This document shows, piece after piece, positions 43,122-52,002 of a stretch of 64,000 nt of DNA. Positions within the stretch are counted from its first letter, which is position 1. Each line of letters starts with the position of its first letter. Under the pieces are notes generated by a model. That model had not been told where the DNA came from. It ran no database searches and saw only the letters and a list, made by a program, of their open reading frames with translations. The position numbers and the translations under genes are program-made. Origin of the DNA: Bacteroidaceae bacterium (GTDB lineage: Bacteria > Bacteroidota > Bacteroidia > Bacteroidales > Bacteroidaceae); the NCBI GenBank assembly GCA_017509605.1, contig JAFWPH010000028.1, forward strand, positions 24,643 to 88,642, written 5' to 3'.

Positions 43122-44708
43122 ATGAAGACAATGATATATCCATTTTTCGCTCTCATGCTGTCAGCCACCGCGCTGACAGCATGCAGCGACGACGATTTCC
43201 CTGCTGACCCCTCCAAGGACTGGGACGGAACAACCGCTTTCTTCAACTCCACTGATGATGCGGGATTCAACACTTTCTACATGCCCGCAATCGGCCGATG
43301 CGGTGACCCCATGCCCTTCTTCGATCAGAAGGTTGGTGAGTTCAAGGTGCTTTACCTGCAGGAGTATGACAACAACGGAGCGTGCTTTCATCCGTTCTGG
43401 GGCATAGCAACCAAAGACGGGGCCAACTACACTCCTCTTGGCGAAGTACTTCCTACAGGCACTTCCACTGCCCAGCAGGATGCCGCACTTGGAACTGGTT
43501 GCGCAATCTACAATGATAAGGATGGGCTCTACTACATCTATTACACGGGCCACAACGGACTGCTTCCCAATCGAGAAGTTGTCATGCGCGCCACCTCGAC
43601 CGACTTTAAGACTTGGACCAAGGATGCCGTTTGGGCGCTTAAGGGAACCGACTACGGCTATGATGCCAATGATTTCCGCGACCCACAGATTTTCGTGGCA
43701 GACGACGGTCTCTACCACATGGTCATCTCCAGCAAACTCAAATTTGCCGAGTTCAAAAGCTCCGACCTCAAGAACTGGGAACATGTAGGTTCATTCCCCA
43801 TGATCTGGGACCGTATGCTTGAATGTCCCGACATCTTCAAGATGGGTGACTGGTGGTACCTTGTCTATAGCGAGGCTTACAAGGCAAGTTGGAGCCGCAA
43901 GGTGAAGTATATGATGGCTGCTACTTTCGAAGACCTGAAGGCTTGCTTCAACGACCCAGGCGCCAACTGGCCAAAGGACGGGCATGAAGGAGTGCTTGAC
44001 AGTCGAGCCTTCTATGCTGCCAAGACTGCCTCCAACGGTTCAGAGCGTTACATTTGGGGTTGGAGTCCCTATCGAACAGGTGCCACTCTACATGACAAGA
44101 ATATCAATGTCGGTGCTGGTGACGGCAACGAGCCTAACTGGTCTGGTGCCCTCGTCTGCCACAAGATTATCCAGCATAAGGATGGCACACTGACATTGGG
44201 TGAAGTGCCTGCAATGGCTGCAAAATACAACAAGGAAACAAAAACTTCCGTCATGGGGTCTGAAGGATACAATAATGGTACCCTGAGCGGTGAAGGCGCT
44301 TACGTCCTTTACAACCGTTTGGGTACTTGCAACCACATTTCCTTCAATGTCAAGACTTCCAACAACTGGGATAAGTTCGGCATGTCCTTTGTCCGTGGCA
44401 CCGACTCGAAGAAGTACTATACCATCGTCGTCAATCCTGAATGGGAAGATGGCCGCAAGGTGAACTTCGAGCAAGAAGGTGAGGAAGGAAAGGGCTTTAT
44501 CGAGGCAGCCGATGGCTACAACTTCGCGCGTCCTTCCGATAATGTCTATCATATTGATATCTACACCGACAACTCCGTGCTTGTCATGTACATCAACGAT
44601 GTCTGCGCCTATACCCAGCGTATCTACGGTATCCAGAAGAACTGTTGGAGCATCAACAACTATGGTGGCTCGATCACAGTATCTGATGTGAAAGTTACTC
44701 AGCAGTGA
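43122..44708 (+). CDS. Surface GH32-family fructan hydrolase lipoprotein
   Basis: Lipoprotein of 528 residues (signal ends ATALTAC). The five-bladed GH32 propeller has nucleophile candidate Asp62 in RCGDPMPFFD, in place of the usual WMNDPNG context; transition-state stabiliser Asp in FRDP (185-188); and acid/base Glu234 in LECPDIF. A C-terminal beta-sandwich (about 375-528) follows, including VLMYINDVCAYTQRIYG. In fructan loci such surface enzymes are often endo-acting and cut levan or inulin before uptake; endo action here is inferred. It starts 6 bases after the previous gene. Confidence 0.82.
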   Translation: MKTMIYPFFALMLSATALTACSDDDFPADPSKDWDGTTAFFNSTDDAGFNTFYMPAIGRCGDPMPFFDQKVGEFKVLYLQEYDNNGACFHPFWGIATKDGANYTPLGEVLPTGTSTAQQDAALGTGCAIYNDKDGLYYIYYTGHNGLLPNREVVMRATSTDFKTWTKDAVWALKGTDYGYDANDFRDPQIFVADDGLYHMVISSKLKFAEFKSSDLKNWEHVGSFPMIWDRMLECPDIFKMGDWWYLVYSEAYKASWSRKVKYMMAATFEDLKACFNDPGANWPKDGHEGVLDSRAFYAAKTASNGSERYIWGWSPYRTGATLHDKNINVGAGDGNEPNWSGALVCHKIIQHKDGTLTLGEVPAMAAKYNKETKTSVMGSEGYNNGTLSGEGAYVLYNRLGTCNHISFNVKTSNNWDKFGMSFVRGTDSKKYYTIVVNPEWEDGRKVNFEQEGEEGKGFIEAADGYNFARPSDNVYHIDIYTDNSVLVMYINDVCAYTQRIYGIQKNCWSINNYGGSITVSDVKVTQQ

Positions 44709-44734
44709 TATTCTTTATTAGTTAAGGTAACGAT

Positions 44735-46441
44735 ATGAAAATATCACATTGTATAATCTTGGTTGTTCTCACGGCACTTCCTTTTGGAAGTGTCTGTGAG
44801 GCCCAGACAGTCACTAAACAGGCTTGCGAGCAGAGCATAGTCACTCCAAAAGCCACAGGACGCTACCTTTGGTTGCCCATTCAGGAGAATGCGCCAGAGG
44901 GGAAAGTTCAGGTTATTTTGGATGGAATGTTTCAAATGGAGCAGAATGTTCGAATGGCCCGTGAGTCAGTGGATTACTATGTGCCACTGGACCTACGTCC
45001 CTATCAGAAAGGCGGCGCGTTGCGTGTGTGCGTACAGAACGTTCCGACGGGCAGTATTTGCTTCTCAAAGATAGCCCAAAACGATGATGTGAACTATGAA
45101 CTGATTACGGAGAAATTCCGTCCTGAATATCATCACACCCCCATGCGTGGATGGATGAACGACCCAAATGGTATGTTTTACCAAGATGGTACCTGGCATC
45201 TGTTCTATCAGTTCAATCCATACGGTTCAATGTGGGGCAACATGCATTGGGGACATTCCACTTCCACCGACCTTGTTCATTGGAAACATGAGGATGTGGC
45301 ATTAGCTCCTGATGCTTGGGGAACAATGTTCAGCGGATCATGTGTTGTTGACCATCAAGGAACAGCGGGCCAAGGCAAGGGTTCAGTTGTGGCGATGTTC
45401 ACATCGAGTCGTCCTACTCCTTTTGGCGGTGATGTGCAGGCACAGGGCATTGCATACTCTACTGATGGTGGTAAGACCTTCAAGAAATATGCAGGCAACC
45501 CTGTTCTGACAGCCGAGGACAAGGACTTCCGCGACCCGAAGGCTTTCTGGAATCCTGAGATCCAGAAATGGAACCTCGTTCTGGCCGTGGGTCAGGAGAT
45601 GCGTTTCTACTCTTCTCCCAATCTCAAGGACTGGACCTATGAGAGTAGTTTCGGCAGCGGTTATGGTTGTCATGACGGTGTGTGGGAGTGTCCTGACCTG
45701 ATGAAACTGCAGGTGCGTGGCACCGACAAGCAGAAGTGGATGCTCATCTGCAATATCAACCCAGGCGGTCCTTTCGGTGGTTCAGCCACTCAGTATTTCG
45801 TGGGTGAGTTCGACGGACACCGTTTTACTTGTGAACATCAAGACACCCGCTGGATGGACTACGGCAAAGACCACTACGCCACTGTCACCTTCGACAACGC
45901 TCCTGATGGACGTCATATCGCATTGGCTTGGATGAGCAACTGGCAGTATGCCAATCAAGTGCCGACCATGCAGTTCCGTTCTGCCAACAGTGTGGCACGC
46001 GACCTTGACCTCTTTGAGTACGAAGGGCAGACCTACTGTGGTGTGACTCCTTCCAAGGAGATGACAGCCGCTCGTGTGAAGGGCAATGGTAAACTTACCG
46101 AGGCTTGCGAGGCTGTCATTGACATGAAAGGCAGTGCCACCATTACCCTCAGCAACAGCAAGGGTGAGCAAGTGGTGATGACCTACGATGCTAAGAAGAA
46201 CGAATTCAGCATGGACCGCACCAAGAGCGGAATGGTCGATTTCAGCGACGCTTTCCCAGTAGTCACCACAGCTCCTGTCTATGGAAAAATGAAGCAGTTG
46301 AGGCTGTTCATCGACAAATGCAGCATTGAGGCGATTGACGCCGAAGGACGCATGGCGATGACGAACCTTGTGTTCCCCACTGAGCCTTACACCAGCATCA
46401 AGGTGCAGGGTGGCAAGGCTACGATTTACAACATCAGATAA
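44735..46441 (+). CDS. GH32-family exo-fructanase (levanase/inulinase type)
   Basis: Exported enzyme of 568 residues with a signal peptide ending VCEAQ. An N-terminal extension of about 100 residues (DUF4980-like) precedes the GH32 core. Catalytic sites: Asp143 in GWMNDPNGMFYQDG, Asp in FRDPKAF (265-271), Glu318 in WECPDLM. A C-terminal beta-sandwich contains LRLFIDKCSIEAIDAEG, the usual GH32 end. It likely releases fructose from fructan oligosaccharides in the periplasm. It belongs to the same operon, and its product feeds the MFS transporter and fructokinase downstream. Confidence 0.93.
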   Translation: MKISHCIILVVLTALPFGSVCEAQTVTKQACEQSIVTPKATGRYLWLPIQENAPEGKVQVILDGMFQMEQNVRMARESVDYYVPLDLRPYQKGGALRVCVQNVPTGSICFSKIAQNDDVNYELITEKFRPEYHHTPMRGWMNDPNGMFYQDGTWHLFYQFNPYGSMWGNMHWGHSTSTDLVHWKHEDVALAPDAWGTMFSGSCVVDHQGTAGQGKGSVVAMFTSSRPTPFGGDVQAQGIAYSTDGGKTFKKYAGNPVLTAEDKDFRDPKAFWNPEIQKWNLVLAVGQEMRFYSSPNLKDWTYESSFGSGYGCHDGVWECPDLMKLQVRGTDKQKWMLICNINPGGPFGGSATQYFVGEFDGHRFTCEHQDTRWMDYGKDHYATVTFDNAPDGRHIALAWMSNWQYANQVPTMQFRSANSVARDLDLFEYEGQTYCGVTPSKEMTAARVKGNGKLTEACEAVIDMKGSATITLSNSKGEQVVMTYDAKKNEFSMDRTKSGMVDFSDAFPVVTTAPVYGKMKQLRLFIDKCSIEAIDAEGRMAMTNLVFPTEPYTSIKVQGGKATIYNIR

Positions 46442-46466
46442 ACCACAAAAACTCATAACAGATAAT

Positions 46467-47624
46467 ATGAACAAGACCAGTAAATTTGTGATCCTGCCAT
46501 TGATGCTCTGCTTCTTCTGCATGGGTTTTGTGGATTTGGTAGGTATAGCCTCCAATTATGTGAAGGAGGACCTGAACTTGACCGACTCAGTAGCCAATGT
46601 GTTCCCGTCGCTTGTGTTTTTCTGGTTCCTCATCTTCAGTGTACCCACAGGTATGCTGATGAACAAGATTGGCAAGAAGAAGACGGTGTTGCTCTCACTC
46701 CTCGTGACTGTGCTCTCGTTGCTCCTGCCCATCTTTGGCAACAGTTTCGCCATCATGCTCATCTCCTTCTCTTTGCTGGGCATAGGTAATGCCTTGATGC
46801 AGACTTCTCTCAACCCGCTGATGGCATTGGTGACAGGTGGCAAGAACCTCGCCTCCACACTCACTTTCGGACAGTTCATCAAGGCCATCGCATCCTTCAT
46901 GGCTCCTTATTTAGCCATGTGGGGAGCCACTCATGCCATCCCCTCCTTCGGTCTCGACTGGCGTGTGCTCTTCGCCATCTACTTTATTGTAGGCGCCCTG
47001 TCAACTTTGTTGCTTTGGGGTACAGGTATTGAGGAGACGATTACAGAGGGCAAGACCTCGTCGTTTGCCGACTGTTTCCGCCTGCTTGGCACACCAGTTG
47101 TACTGCTTTCCTTCTTCGGTATCATGTGTCATGTGGGTATCGATGTGGGCACCAACACCACAGCGCCCAAGATCCTGATGGAGCGACTGGGAATGAGCCT
47201 CAATGAGGCCGCTTTTGCCACTTCGCTTTATTTCATCTTCCGTACGGTGGGTTGCCTCACCGGTTCCTATTTCCTCCGAGTGCTGAAGACCCGCACCTTC
47301 TTCATCATCAGTATCGTGATGATGGCCTTGAGTATGGCTCTGTTGTTCTTCGCCGACAGCAAGTTGTTGCTCTATGCCGGTATCGCTCTGGTGGGTTATG
47401 GTAACTCCAACGTCTTCTCCATGTGTTTTGCACAGGCGTTGACAGCGATGCCCGAGAAGCAGAACGAGGTCAGTGGATTGATGATTATGGGTCTCTTTGG
47501 CGGTACCATCTTCCCGTTGATTATGGGATTCGCCAGTGATGCTGTGGGTCAGGCTGGTGCCGTGGCTGTCATGGCTATCGGTGTGATTTACCTCTTCACT
47601 TATATCAAGCAGATCACCAATTGA
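46467..47624 (+). CDS. MFS sugar transporter (FucP-like), probable fructose importer
   Basis: Inner-membrane transporter of 385 residues with about twelve helices. It starts MNKTSKFVILPLMLCFFCMG and shows SVPTGMLMNKIGKKKTVLLS, the loop 2-3 signature of the major facilitator superfamily. ATG 46467 is chosen because the frame upstream is the end of the GH32 gene. Between the fructanase and fructokinase genes it most likely imports fructose. Confidence 0.88.
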   Translation: MNKTSKFVILPLMLCFFCMGFVDLVGIASNYVKEDLNLTDSVANVFPSLVFFWFLIFSVPTGMLMNKIGKKKTVLLSLLVTVLSLLLPIFGNSFAIMLISFSLLGIGNALMQTSLNPLMALVTGGKNLASTLTFGQFIKAIASFMAPYLAMWGATHAIPSFGLDWRVLFAIYFIVGALSTLLLWGTGIEETITEGKTSSFADCFRLLGTPVVLLSFFGIMCHVGIDVGTNTTAPKILMERLGMSLNEAAFATSLYFIFRTVGCLTGSYFLRVLKTRTFFIISIVMMALSMALLFFADSKLLLYAGIALVGYGNSNVFSMCFAQALTAMPEKQNEVSGLMIMGLFGGTIFPLIMGFASDAVGQAGAVAVMAIGVIYLFTYIKQITN

Positions 47625-47712
47625 TTCAAGTCATCAGAACAGTCGGATTTGTCGGAATGTTCCGAGTAATCTGAAACGTCTGAAAATAATAATTTAAAAA
47701 CCTAACAGAAAA

Positions 47713-48600
47713 ATGGAAAACAAGAAAAGATATGTAGTAGGTCTTGGCGAAGTGCTCTGGGATGTGCTTCCCGAAGGCAAGAAACTGGGTGGCGCGCCCG
47801 CCAATTTCGCCTATCATGCAGGCCAGTTCCTTGGTAACAACAACACTATTGCCATCAGTGCGCTGGGTGAGGACCGTCTGGCCGACGAGACCATCGAGGC
47901 TCTCCGTGAGCATGGCTTGAACGATTTGTTGCCTCGTGTTCCCTATCCGACAGGCACCGTGCAGGTGACGCTTGACGAGCAGGGCATACCCACTTACGAC
48001 ATCAAGGAGAACGTGGCGTGGGACAACATCCCCTTTGACAAGGATATTGAGGAGATTGCACGTTCATGCCGAGCCGTATGCTTTGGTTCGTTGGCACAGC
48101 GCAATGTGGTGAGCCGTGAGACCATCCACAAGTTCCTGGACGCCACACCTGACGACTGCCTGAAGATTTTCGACATCAACCTGCGTCAGCAGTTCTACAC
48201 AAAGGAAATCATCAAGGAGTCGATTCAGCGATGCAACATTTTGAAAATCAATGATGAGGAACTGGTACTGATTGGTCGTATGTTCGGCTATCCAGGTCTT
48301 GATATCGAGAACAAGTGCTGGCTCATCCTGGGCAAGTACAATCTTGATATGCTCGTCTTGACTTGCGGCACCAACGGCAGTTATGTGTTCTCACCAGGCC
48401 ACATGTCGTTCCAGCCCACACCAAAGGTTGAGGTGGCCGACACTGTGGGTGCTGGCGACTCGTTCACGGGTTCCTTCTGCGCTGCCATCCTCAATGGCAA
48501 GTCAGTTGATGAGGCACACAAGAAAGCCGTTCAGGTTTCCGCTTTCGTCTGCACCCAGAACGGCGCCATGCCTGTGCTTCCAGCAGAGTTGAAAGATTGA
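47713..48600 (+). CDS. Fructokinase (PfkB family)
   Basis: Cytoplasmic sugar kinase of 295 residues that would phosphorylate imported fructose to fructose 6-phosphate. PfkB signatures are present: GGAPANFAYHAGQFLG near residue 28-43 and the C-terminal DTVGAGDSFTGSFCAAIL near 246-263, with catalytic Asp in GAGD. It is the last gene of the fructan operon, followed by a strong terminator. Confidence 0.93.
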   Translation: MENKKRYVVGLGEVLWDVLPEGKKLGGAPANFAYHAGQFLGNNNTIAISALGEDRLADETIEALREHGLNDLLPRVPYPTGTVQVTLDEQGIPTYDIKENVAWDNIPFDKDIEEIARSCRAVCFGSLAQRNVVSRETIHKFLDATPDDCLKIFDINLRQQFYTKEIIKESIQRCNILKINDEELVLIGRMFGYPGLDIENKCWLILGKYNLDMLVLTCGTNGSYVFSPGHMSFQPTPKVEVADTVGAGDSFTGSFCAAILNGKSVDEAHKKAVQVSAFVCTQNGAMPVLPAELKD

Positions 48601-48648
48601 AAAAAGTTCGCTAATATCTAGAAATCATTTATTTAGTTAGTAGCAATG

Positions 48649-48685
48649 GCCATGCCTTGATGTTTTTATCAGGGCATGGCTTTTT
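48649..48685 (+). terminator. Terminator of the fructan operon
   Basis: GCCATGCCTTGAT (48649-48661) pairs with ATCAGGGCATGGC (48668-48680) with one G-T pair, followed by five T residues. Confidence 0.93.
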
Positions 48686-48762
48686 GATTTGCTTCTCAAA
48701 GGCATGAAGCGCTTCCGTGAAGCACCAGAAAATGTGACAGTAGGAAGTGCTACGGACACTAT

Positions 48763-48802
48763 AAAAAACTATCCCCGCTTTTCATAAACTTGCGGGGATA
48801 GT
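48763..48802 (-). terminator. Terminator of the minus-strand secreted-protein operon
   Basis: ACTATCCCCGC (48768-48778) and GCGGGGATAGT (48792-48802) form a perfect 11-base stem. On the minus strand it is followed by TTTTT. It lies 36 bases after the stop of the 56-residue ORF, which supports that ORF being part of the operon. Confidence 0.92.
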
Positions 48803-48837
48803 CGTCACTTTCGCTTATAAAACTTGCTGTTATGGAT

Positions 48838-49008
48838 TCATTCGCGGGTGTCCCAGAATTCATTCCATCCTTCTTCCTCTTCGTAGTCGCGAGAGTTCAC
48901 TTCCTGTGGTGCGCTCGGGTCGAAACCATTATCTGAAATCCCTACGAGCAGATTGTCCATATCCATTGCGCTCACCATCAGGGCGGGCGATTCATATTTC
49001 TTTCTCAT
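48838..49008 (-). CDS. Small acidic-tailed protein (56 residues)
   Basis: Short protein starting MRKKYESPALMVSAMDMDNL, then LLVGISDNGFDPSAP and a very acidic end (DYEEEEGWNEFWDTRE). It begins 11 bases after the cohesin-like gene; AGGA lies 8 bases before the chosen ATG at 49008, while an in-frame ATG at 49014 is too close to it. Similar short proteins, opening with K/R-K-x-Y-x-x-P and a Leu-Leu-Val/Ala-Gly bend, are common in Prevotella, from memory. The bend resembles a leader cleavage site, so a peptide precursor is possible but unproven. Confidence 0.6.
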   Translation of the reverse strand: MRKKYESPALMVSAMDMDNLLVGISDNGFDPSAPQEVNSRDYEEEEGWNEFWDTRE

Positions 49009-49019
49009 ACGCATTATCC

Positions 49020-50435
49020 TTATTTTACCAATACCTTAACAGTCTGTCCGTCTGCTCTCTTCACGATGTTGATGCCCTTCTCTAGACCTTTCCTGCCGAT
49101 GCCGTTCAAGTCAGTCACACGGATGAAATCCGTTTCCTTGACGCTGTTCACCGCCGAGGTGTCGTCGAACGACAGTCCCAAGACGTTGGCACCGTTGCCA
49201 GGAGCCACGAGGTAGGCGCGGAAGGGCAGCAACGGATAGTCGGTGATGTTGTCGGGTACCCGCTTGAACGATGTGACGCCAACGTTGGTCTGCAGCACGT
49301 AAGTACCTGGGGTGGCGTATTCACCCGTGGTGAGTTTGCCAATCATGTAGGCATCGGAGGTCTCGCCCTGGTGGGTCACCTCCACATCCTTTCCCACGTA
49401 CTGCACGTCAGTGCCAGCTGTTTCCATCAAGACAGGAGTCATGGCGGGGATGGTTCCGCTGAGTTCGTTCAGCACCGCCTCGTTGTCGCTGATGCCCGTC
49501 ACCTGATATGCCTTGTGGCCTTCAGGAATCTGGGTTTCATAGGGCAGGACGAGAGTGGCGTAGTTGTTCATTGAGCGTTGATAGGTGGCGGTGGAGGCCG
49601 TGAAGGTTTTTGCGGTGGCGAAGGGCTTGCCGTCGGTCAGTATCAACTGTTCACAGGTTTGTGTGGTTCCGTCGGTCACCACCACGTTGCTTTCGCCTGC
49701 CAATGCGTTGGCCGCCTCGGTATCAGCGCTGACGTACAGCAAGGCATTGCCCGGCAATGCCGGCTTGCCGCCTATGCCCGTCAGTCCCGTCAGGTCCACA
49801 CTCGTCAACGACGTATTGTCAGCGAGGTCGTCGCTGAGCGACTCACACACCCATGAGGGCATGTAGCCTTCCCAGGAACTGAAGTCGAGTTCGGCATCTT
49901 TGTCGAGGGGTGTCTCGTCGCCGATGACGACATACGACACCGACTTCCCGGGTTGGATATGCTCGGTGACGGTGATGTCGAGATTGGTGCCATCGATATA
50001 GACGGGATATACACCTGGTGCCATATTTGGGTCGGTCTCGTAGTAGAGACGCAGCAGTTCGCCTGCCTCGCTCGCCTCGATGGGTGTGAGGTCAACGGGT
50101 GTGAAGAGGATGCGATACCATCCGTTGCTGAGTTGTGCGTAGCTGATGGTGAACTTCCACGTGATCCGTCCGCCACGGCCCACGGAGTGTGGGATCTTGT
50201 CGCCCTCTTCTGTGGCGAACTCTTCGAGCAGCCGCATGCCCTCGGGCAGGAGGATGTCGAACTGCAGGTTGGCGATGTCGGCAGATGTGTTGGCCATGTT
50301 GACCGACAGATACTGTTCGTCGGCCTCGGTCACTCCGGCAGTGGTGTTGCTTGGCACCACCTGGATGATGTCCTCGGCTCTGCTCATTGTCGGCAAGGCC
50401 ATGACCATAGCCATGAATAATAACTTTTTCATCAT
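49020..50435 (-). CDS. Secreted cohesin-like protein
   Basis: Exported protein of 471 residues with signal peptide MMKKLLFMAMVMALPTMSRA. Residues about 22-165 resemble a cohesin fold (ANLQFDILLPEGMRLLEEFA, GELLRLYYETDPNMAPGVYP). A middle beta-rich part (about 200-290) may be a surface adhesin module, and 290-430 resembles the repeated segment found in Prevotella secreted proteins (NYATLVLPYETQIPEGHKAY, GTIPAMTPVLMETAGT). The end, GINIVKRADGQTVKVLVK, resembles a shortened type IX secretion tail. It lies 18 bases after a dockerin-bearing protein gene. Confidence 0.65.
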   Translation of the reverse strand: MMKKLLFMAMVMALPTMSRAEDIIQVVPSNTTAGVTEADEQYLSVNMANTSADIANLQFDILLPEGMRLLEEFATEEGDKIPHSVGRGGRITWKFTISYAQLSNGWYRILFTPVDLTPIEASEAGELLRLYYETDPNMAPGVYPVYIDGTNLDITVTEHIQPGKSVSYVVIGDETPLDKDAELDFSSWEGYMPSWVCESLSDDLADNTSLTSVDLTGLTGIGGKPALPGNALLYVSADTEAANALAGESNVVVTDGTTQTCEQLILTDGKPFATAKTFTASTATYQRSMNNYATLVLPYETQIPEGHKAYQVTGISDNEAVLNELSGTIPAMTPVLMETAGTDVQYVGKDVEVTHQGETSDAYMIGKLTTGEYATPGTYVLQTNVGVTSFKRVPDNITDYPLLPFRAYLVAPGNGANVLGLSFDDTSAVNSVKETDFIRVTDLNGIGRKGLEKGINIVKRADGQTVKVLVK

Positions 50436-50453
50436 ATCATATAATTGTCTTTT

Positions 50454-51929
50454 TTAGTTACCTAATACGATTTGCACCACACCCAGGACATCGGCGGAGT
50501 TGAAAGAATGGTCGTCGTTCATGTCCGATACCTCCTCGATGAAGATCTCCGTCTTTTGGTCAAGCACTCTCGTCACCATGTTGAGCACGTCGCTGGAGTT
50601 CACCACATTGTCGCCGTTCGTGTCGCCGCGTTTGAAGACGGAGACCCGTCCGTTGCGTGTGGAGGCGGCGAAGGTGTCGCCGTTGGCGTCGGCCACGCTC
50701 ACCTGGTTGATTTTCACTTGTCGTGACTCACCTGTGGGGAAGTTGTCGGGAATCTTGATGGTGAACGACAGGAGCACGGTGTTGCCTGCGGGTGTCTGTC
50801 CTCCTGTCAGGTTCACGGTGTAGGTGGTGTCGGTTGTGGCAGTGAACGCGAGGTCATAGCCATCGGCCTTGTTCGACAGCATGACGGTGTTGCCCTGTGG
50901 CGGCATCTCCTGTGGGAAGGTGAGTTGGAAAGTCATGTCTCCCGCCTGTGTCAGTGCGGTGAGGTAGAGCGGGTACTCTATGGTGTCGCCGGGCTTGCCG
51001 ATTTTGTTGAGCAGGTAGAAGGCGTACTGCTTGGCGGTGGGCATGGCTGGTTCTGAGGGCGACGAGGGGTTGAACTTGAATCGTGCCTCGAAGTTGGCGT
51101 CGGCTGTACCCATGGTGTAGGTGAAGGTGTAGTTCGCCGTGTAGAGTGTGCCGTTGAGGTACCAGCCCGTGAAGTCATACCCTGTGTTCTTTGTGGCCGA
51201 CAGTGTGACCGTCTCCCCCTCCATCAGCCGTTTGCTGCCGATGTTGACTGTTCCGCCCTCGGTGGCCGTGGCGGTGACGTAGTGCTTGGGGCGCAGGTTG
51301 GGTTGCGAGGGTTCGCCCGGGTTGTTGGGGTCGTAGTTGAACCGTGCCGTCAGTTGTGTGTTGGCGGTGGTTGTCGTGTAGTTGTAGGAGGCAGAGGTGC
51401 TGAGCAGCGTTCCGCTCTGAGTGTACCATCCGGCGAAGGTGAATCCCGTGTTGCATGACGCGCTGATGCGCACGCTGCGGTCAGGCAGGTAACGTCCACC
51501 ACCGCTCACCGATCCTCCTTCCTCAGCCACGAGTGTGAGGTAGTAGTACACGTTCTTAGCGATTTCCGTAGGTTCGGCGGGGTTGGAGGGTGAGTAGCCG
51601 AAGTTGGCTGTCAGTGTCTCGTCGTTCTGTCCCTTGTTGAAGCTGTAGGAGGCGTTGGTCGATACCACGTTTCCGTTGGCGTCGGTCCAGTTGAGGAAGA
51701 CGAATCCGCTTTTGGCTGTGGCGCGGACATTGGCCGTGGAGCTCGGTGTGTACTTACCGGCTCCGCTCACTGTTCCTCCTTCGGCCGGCACCACATAGAG
51801 CGTCAGTTTGGTGGGGGGGTGGCCAGGCTCTGGCGGGTTGTTGGGATTGAAGTCCTGTGCCTTCAATCCCATACCGCCGTAGAGCGCGACGAGCAGCATT
51901 ATTGCCAGATATCTGATTCTGTTTGCCAT
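50454..51929 (-). CDS. Secreted InlB-repeat / cohesin / dockerin protein
   Basis: Exported protein of 491 residues (signal ends GLKAQ). Three InlB-type beta-grasp repeats of about 85 residues follow (FVFLNWTDANGNVVSTNASY, FTFAGWYTQSGTLLSTSASY, YDFTGWYLNGTLYTANYTFT). Then come a cohesin-like domain of about 130 residues (GDTIEYPLYLTALTQAGDMT) and a C-terminal dockerin type I with two calcium loops (GDTNGDNVVNSSDVLNMVTR and DMNDDHSFNSADVLGVVQIV). Having cohesin and dockerin in one chain allows chain assembly or pairing with the cohesin-like protein encoded next. Surface or extracellular location expected. Confidence 0.75.
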   Translation of the reverse strand: MANRIRYLAIMLLVALYGGMGLKAQDFNPNNPPEPGHPPTKLTLYVVPAEGGTVSGAGKYTPSSTANVRATAKSGFVFLNWTDANGNVVSTNASYSFNKGQNDETLTANFGYSPSNPAEPTEIAKNVYYYLTLVAEEGGSVSGGGRYLPDRSVRISASCNTGFTFAGWYTQSGTLLSTSASYNYTTTTANTQLTARFNYDPNNPGEPSQPNLRPKHYVTATATEGGTVNIGSKRLMEGETVTLSATKNTGYDFTGWYLNGTLYTANYTFTYTMGTADANFEARFKFNPSSPSEPAMPTAKQYAFYLLNKIGKPGDTIEYPLYLTALTQAGDMTFQLTFPQEMPPQGNTVMLSNKADGYDLAFTATTDTTYTVNLTGGQTPAGNTVLLSFTIKIPDNFPTGESRQVKINQVSVADANGDTFAASTRNGRVSVFKRGDTNGDNVVNSSDVLNMVTRVLDQKTEIFIEEVSDMNDDHSFNSADVLGVVQIVLGN

Positions 51930-52002
51930 AACATTCTTAGTTTATCACGAATTATAGAATGATCGAATAGGGGTTCGATGTAGTCCGTTCTCAATTCGTT
52001 GT

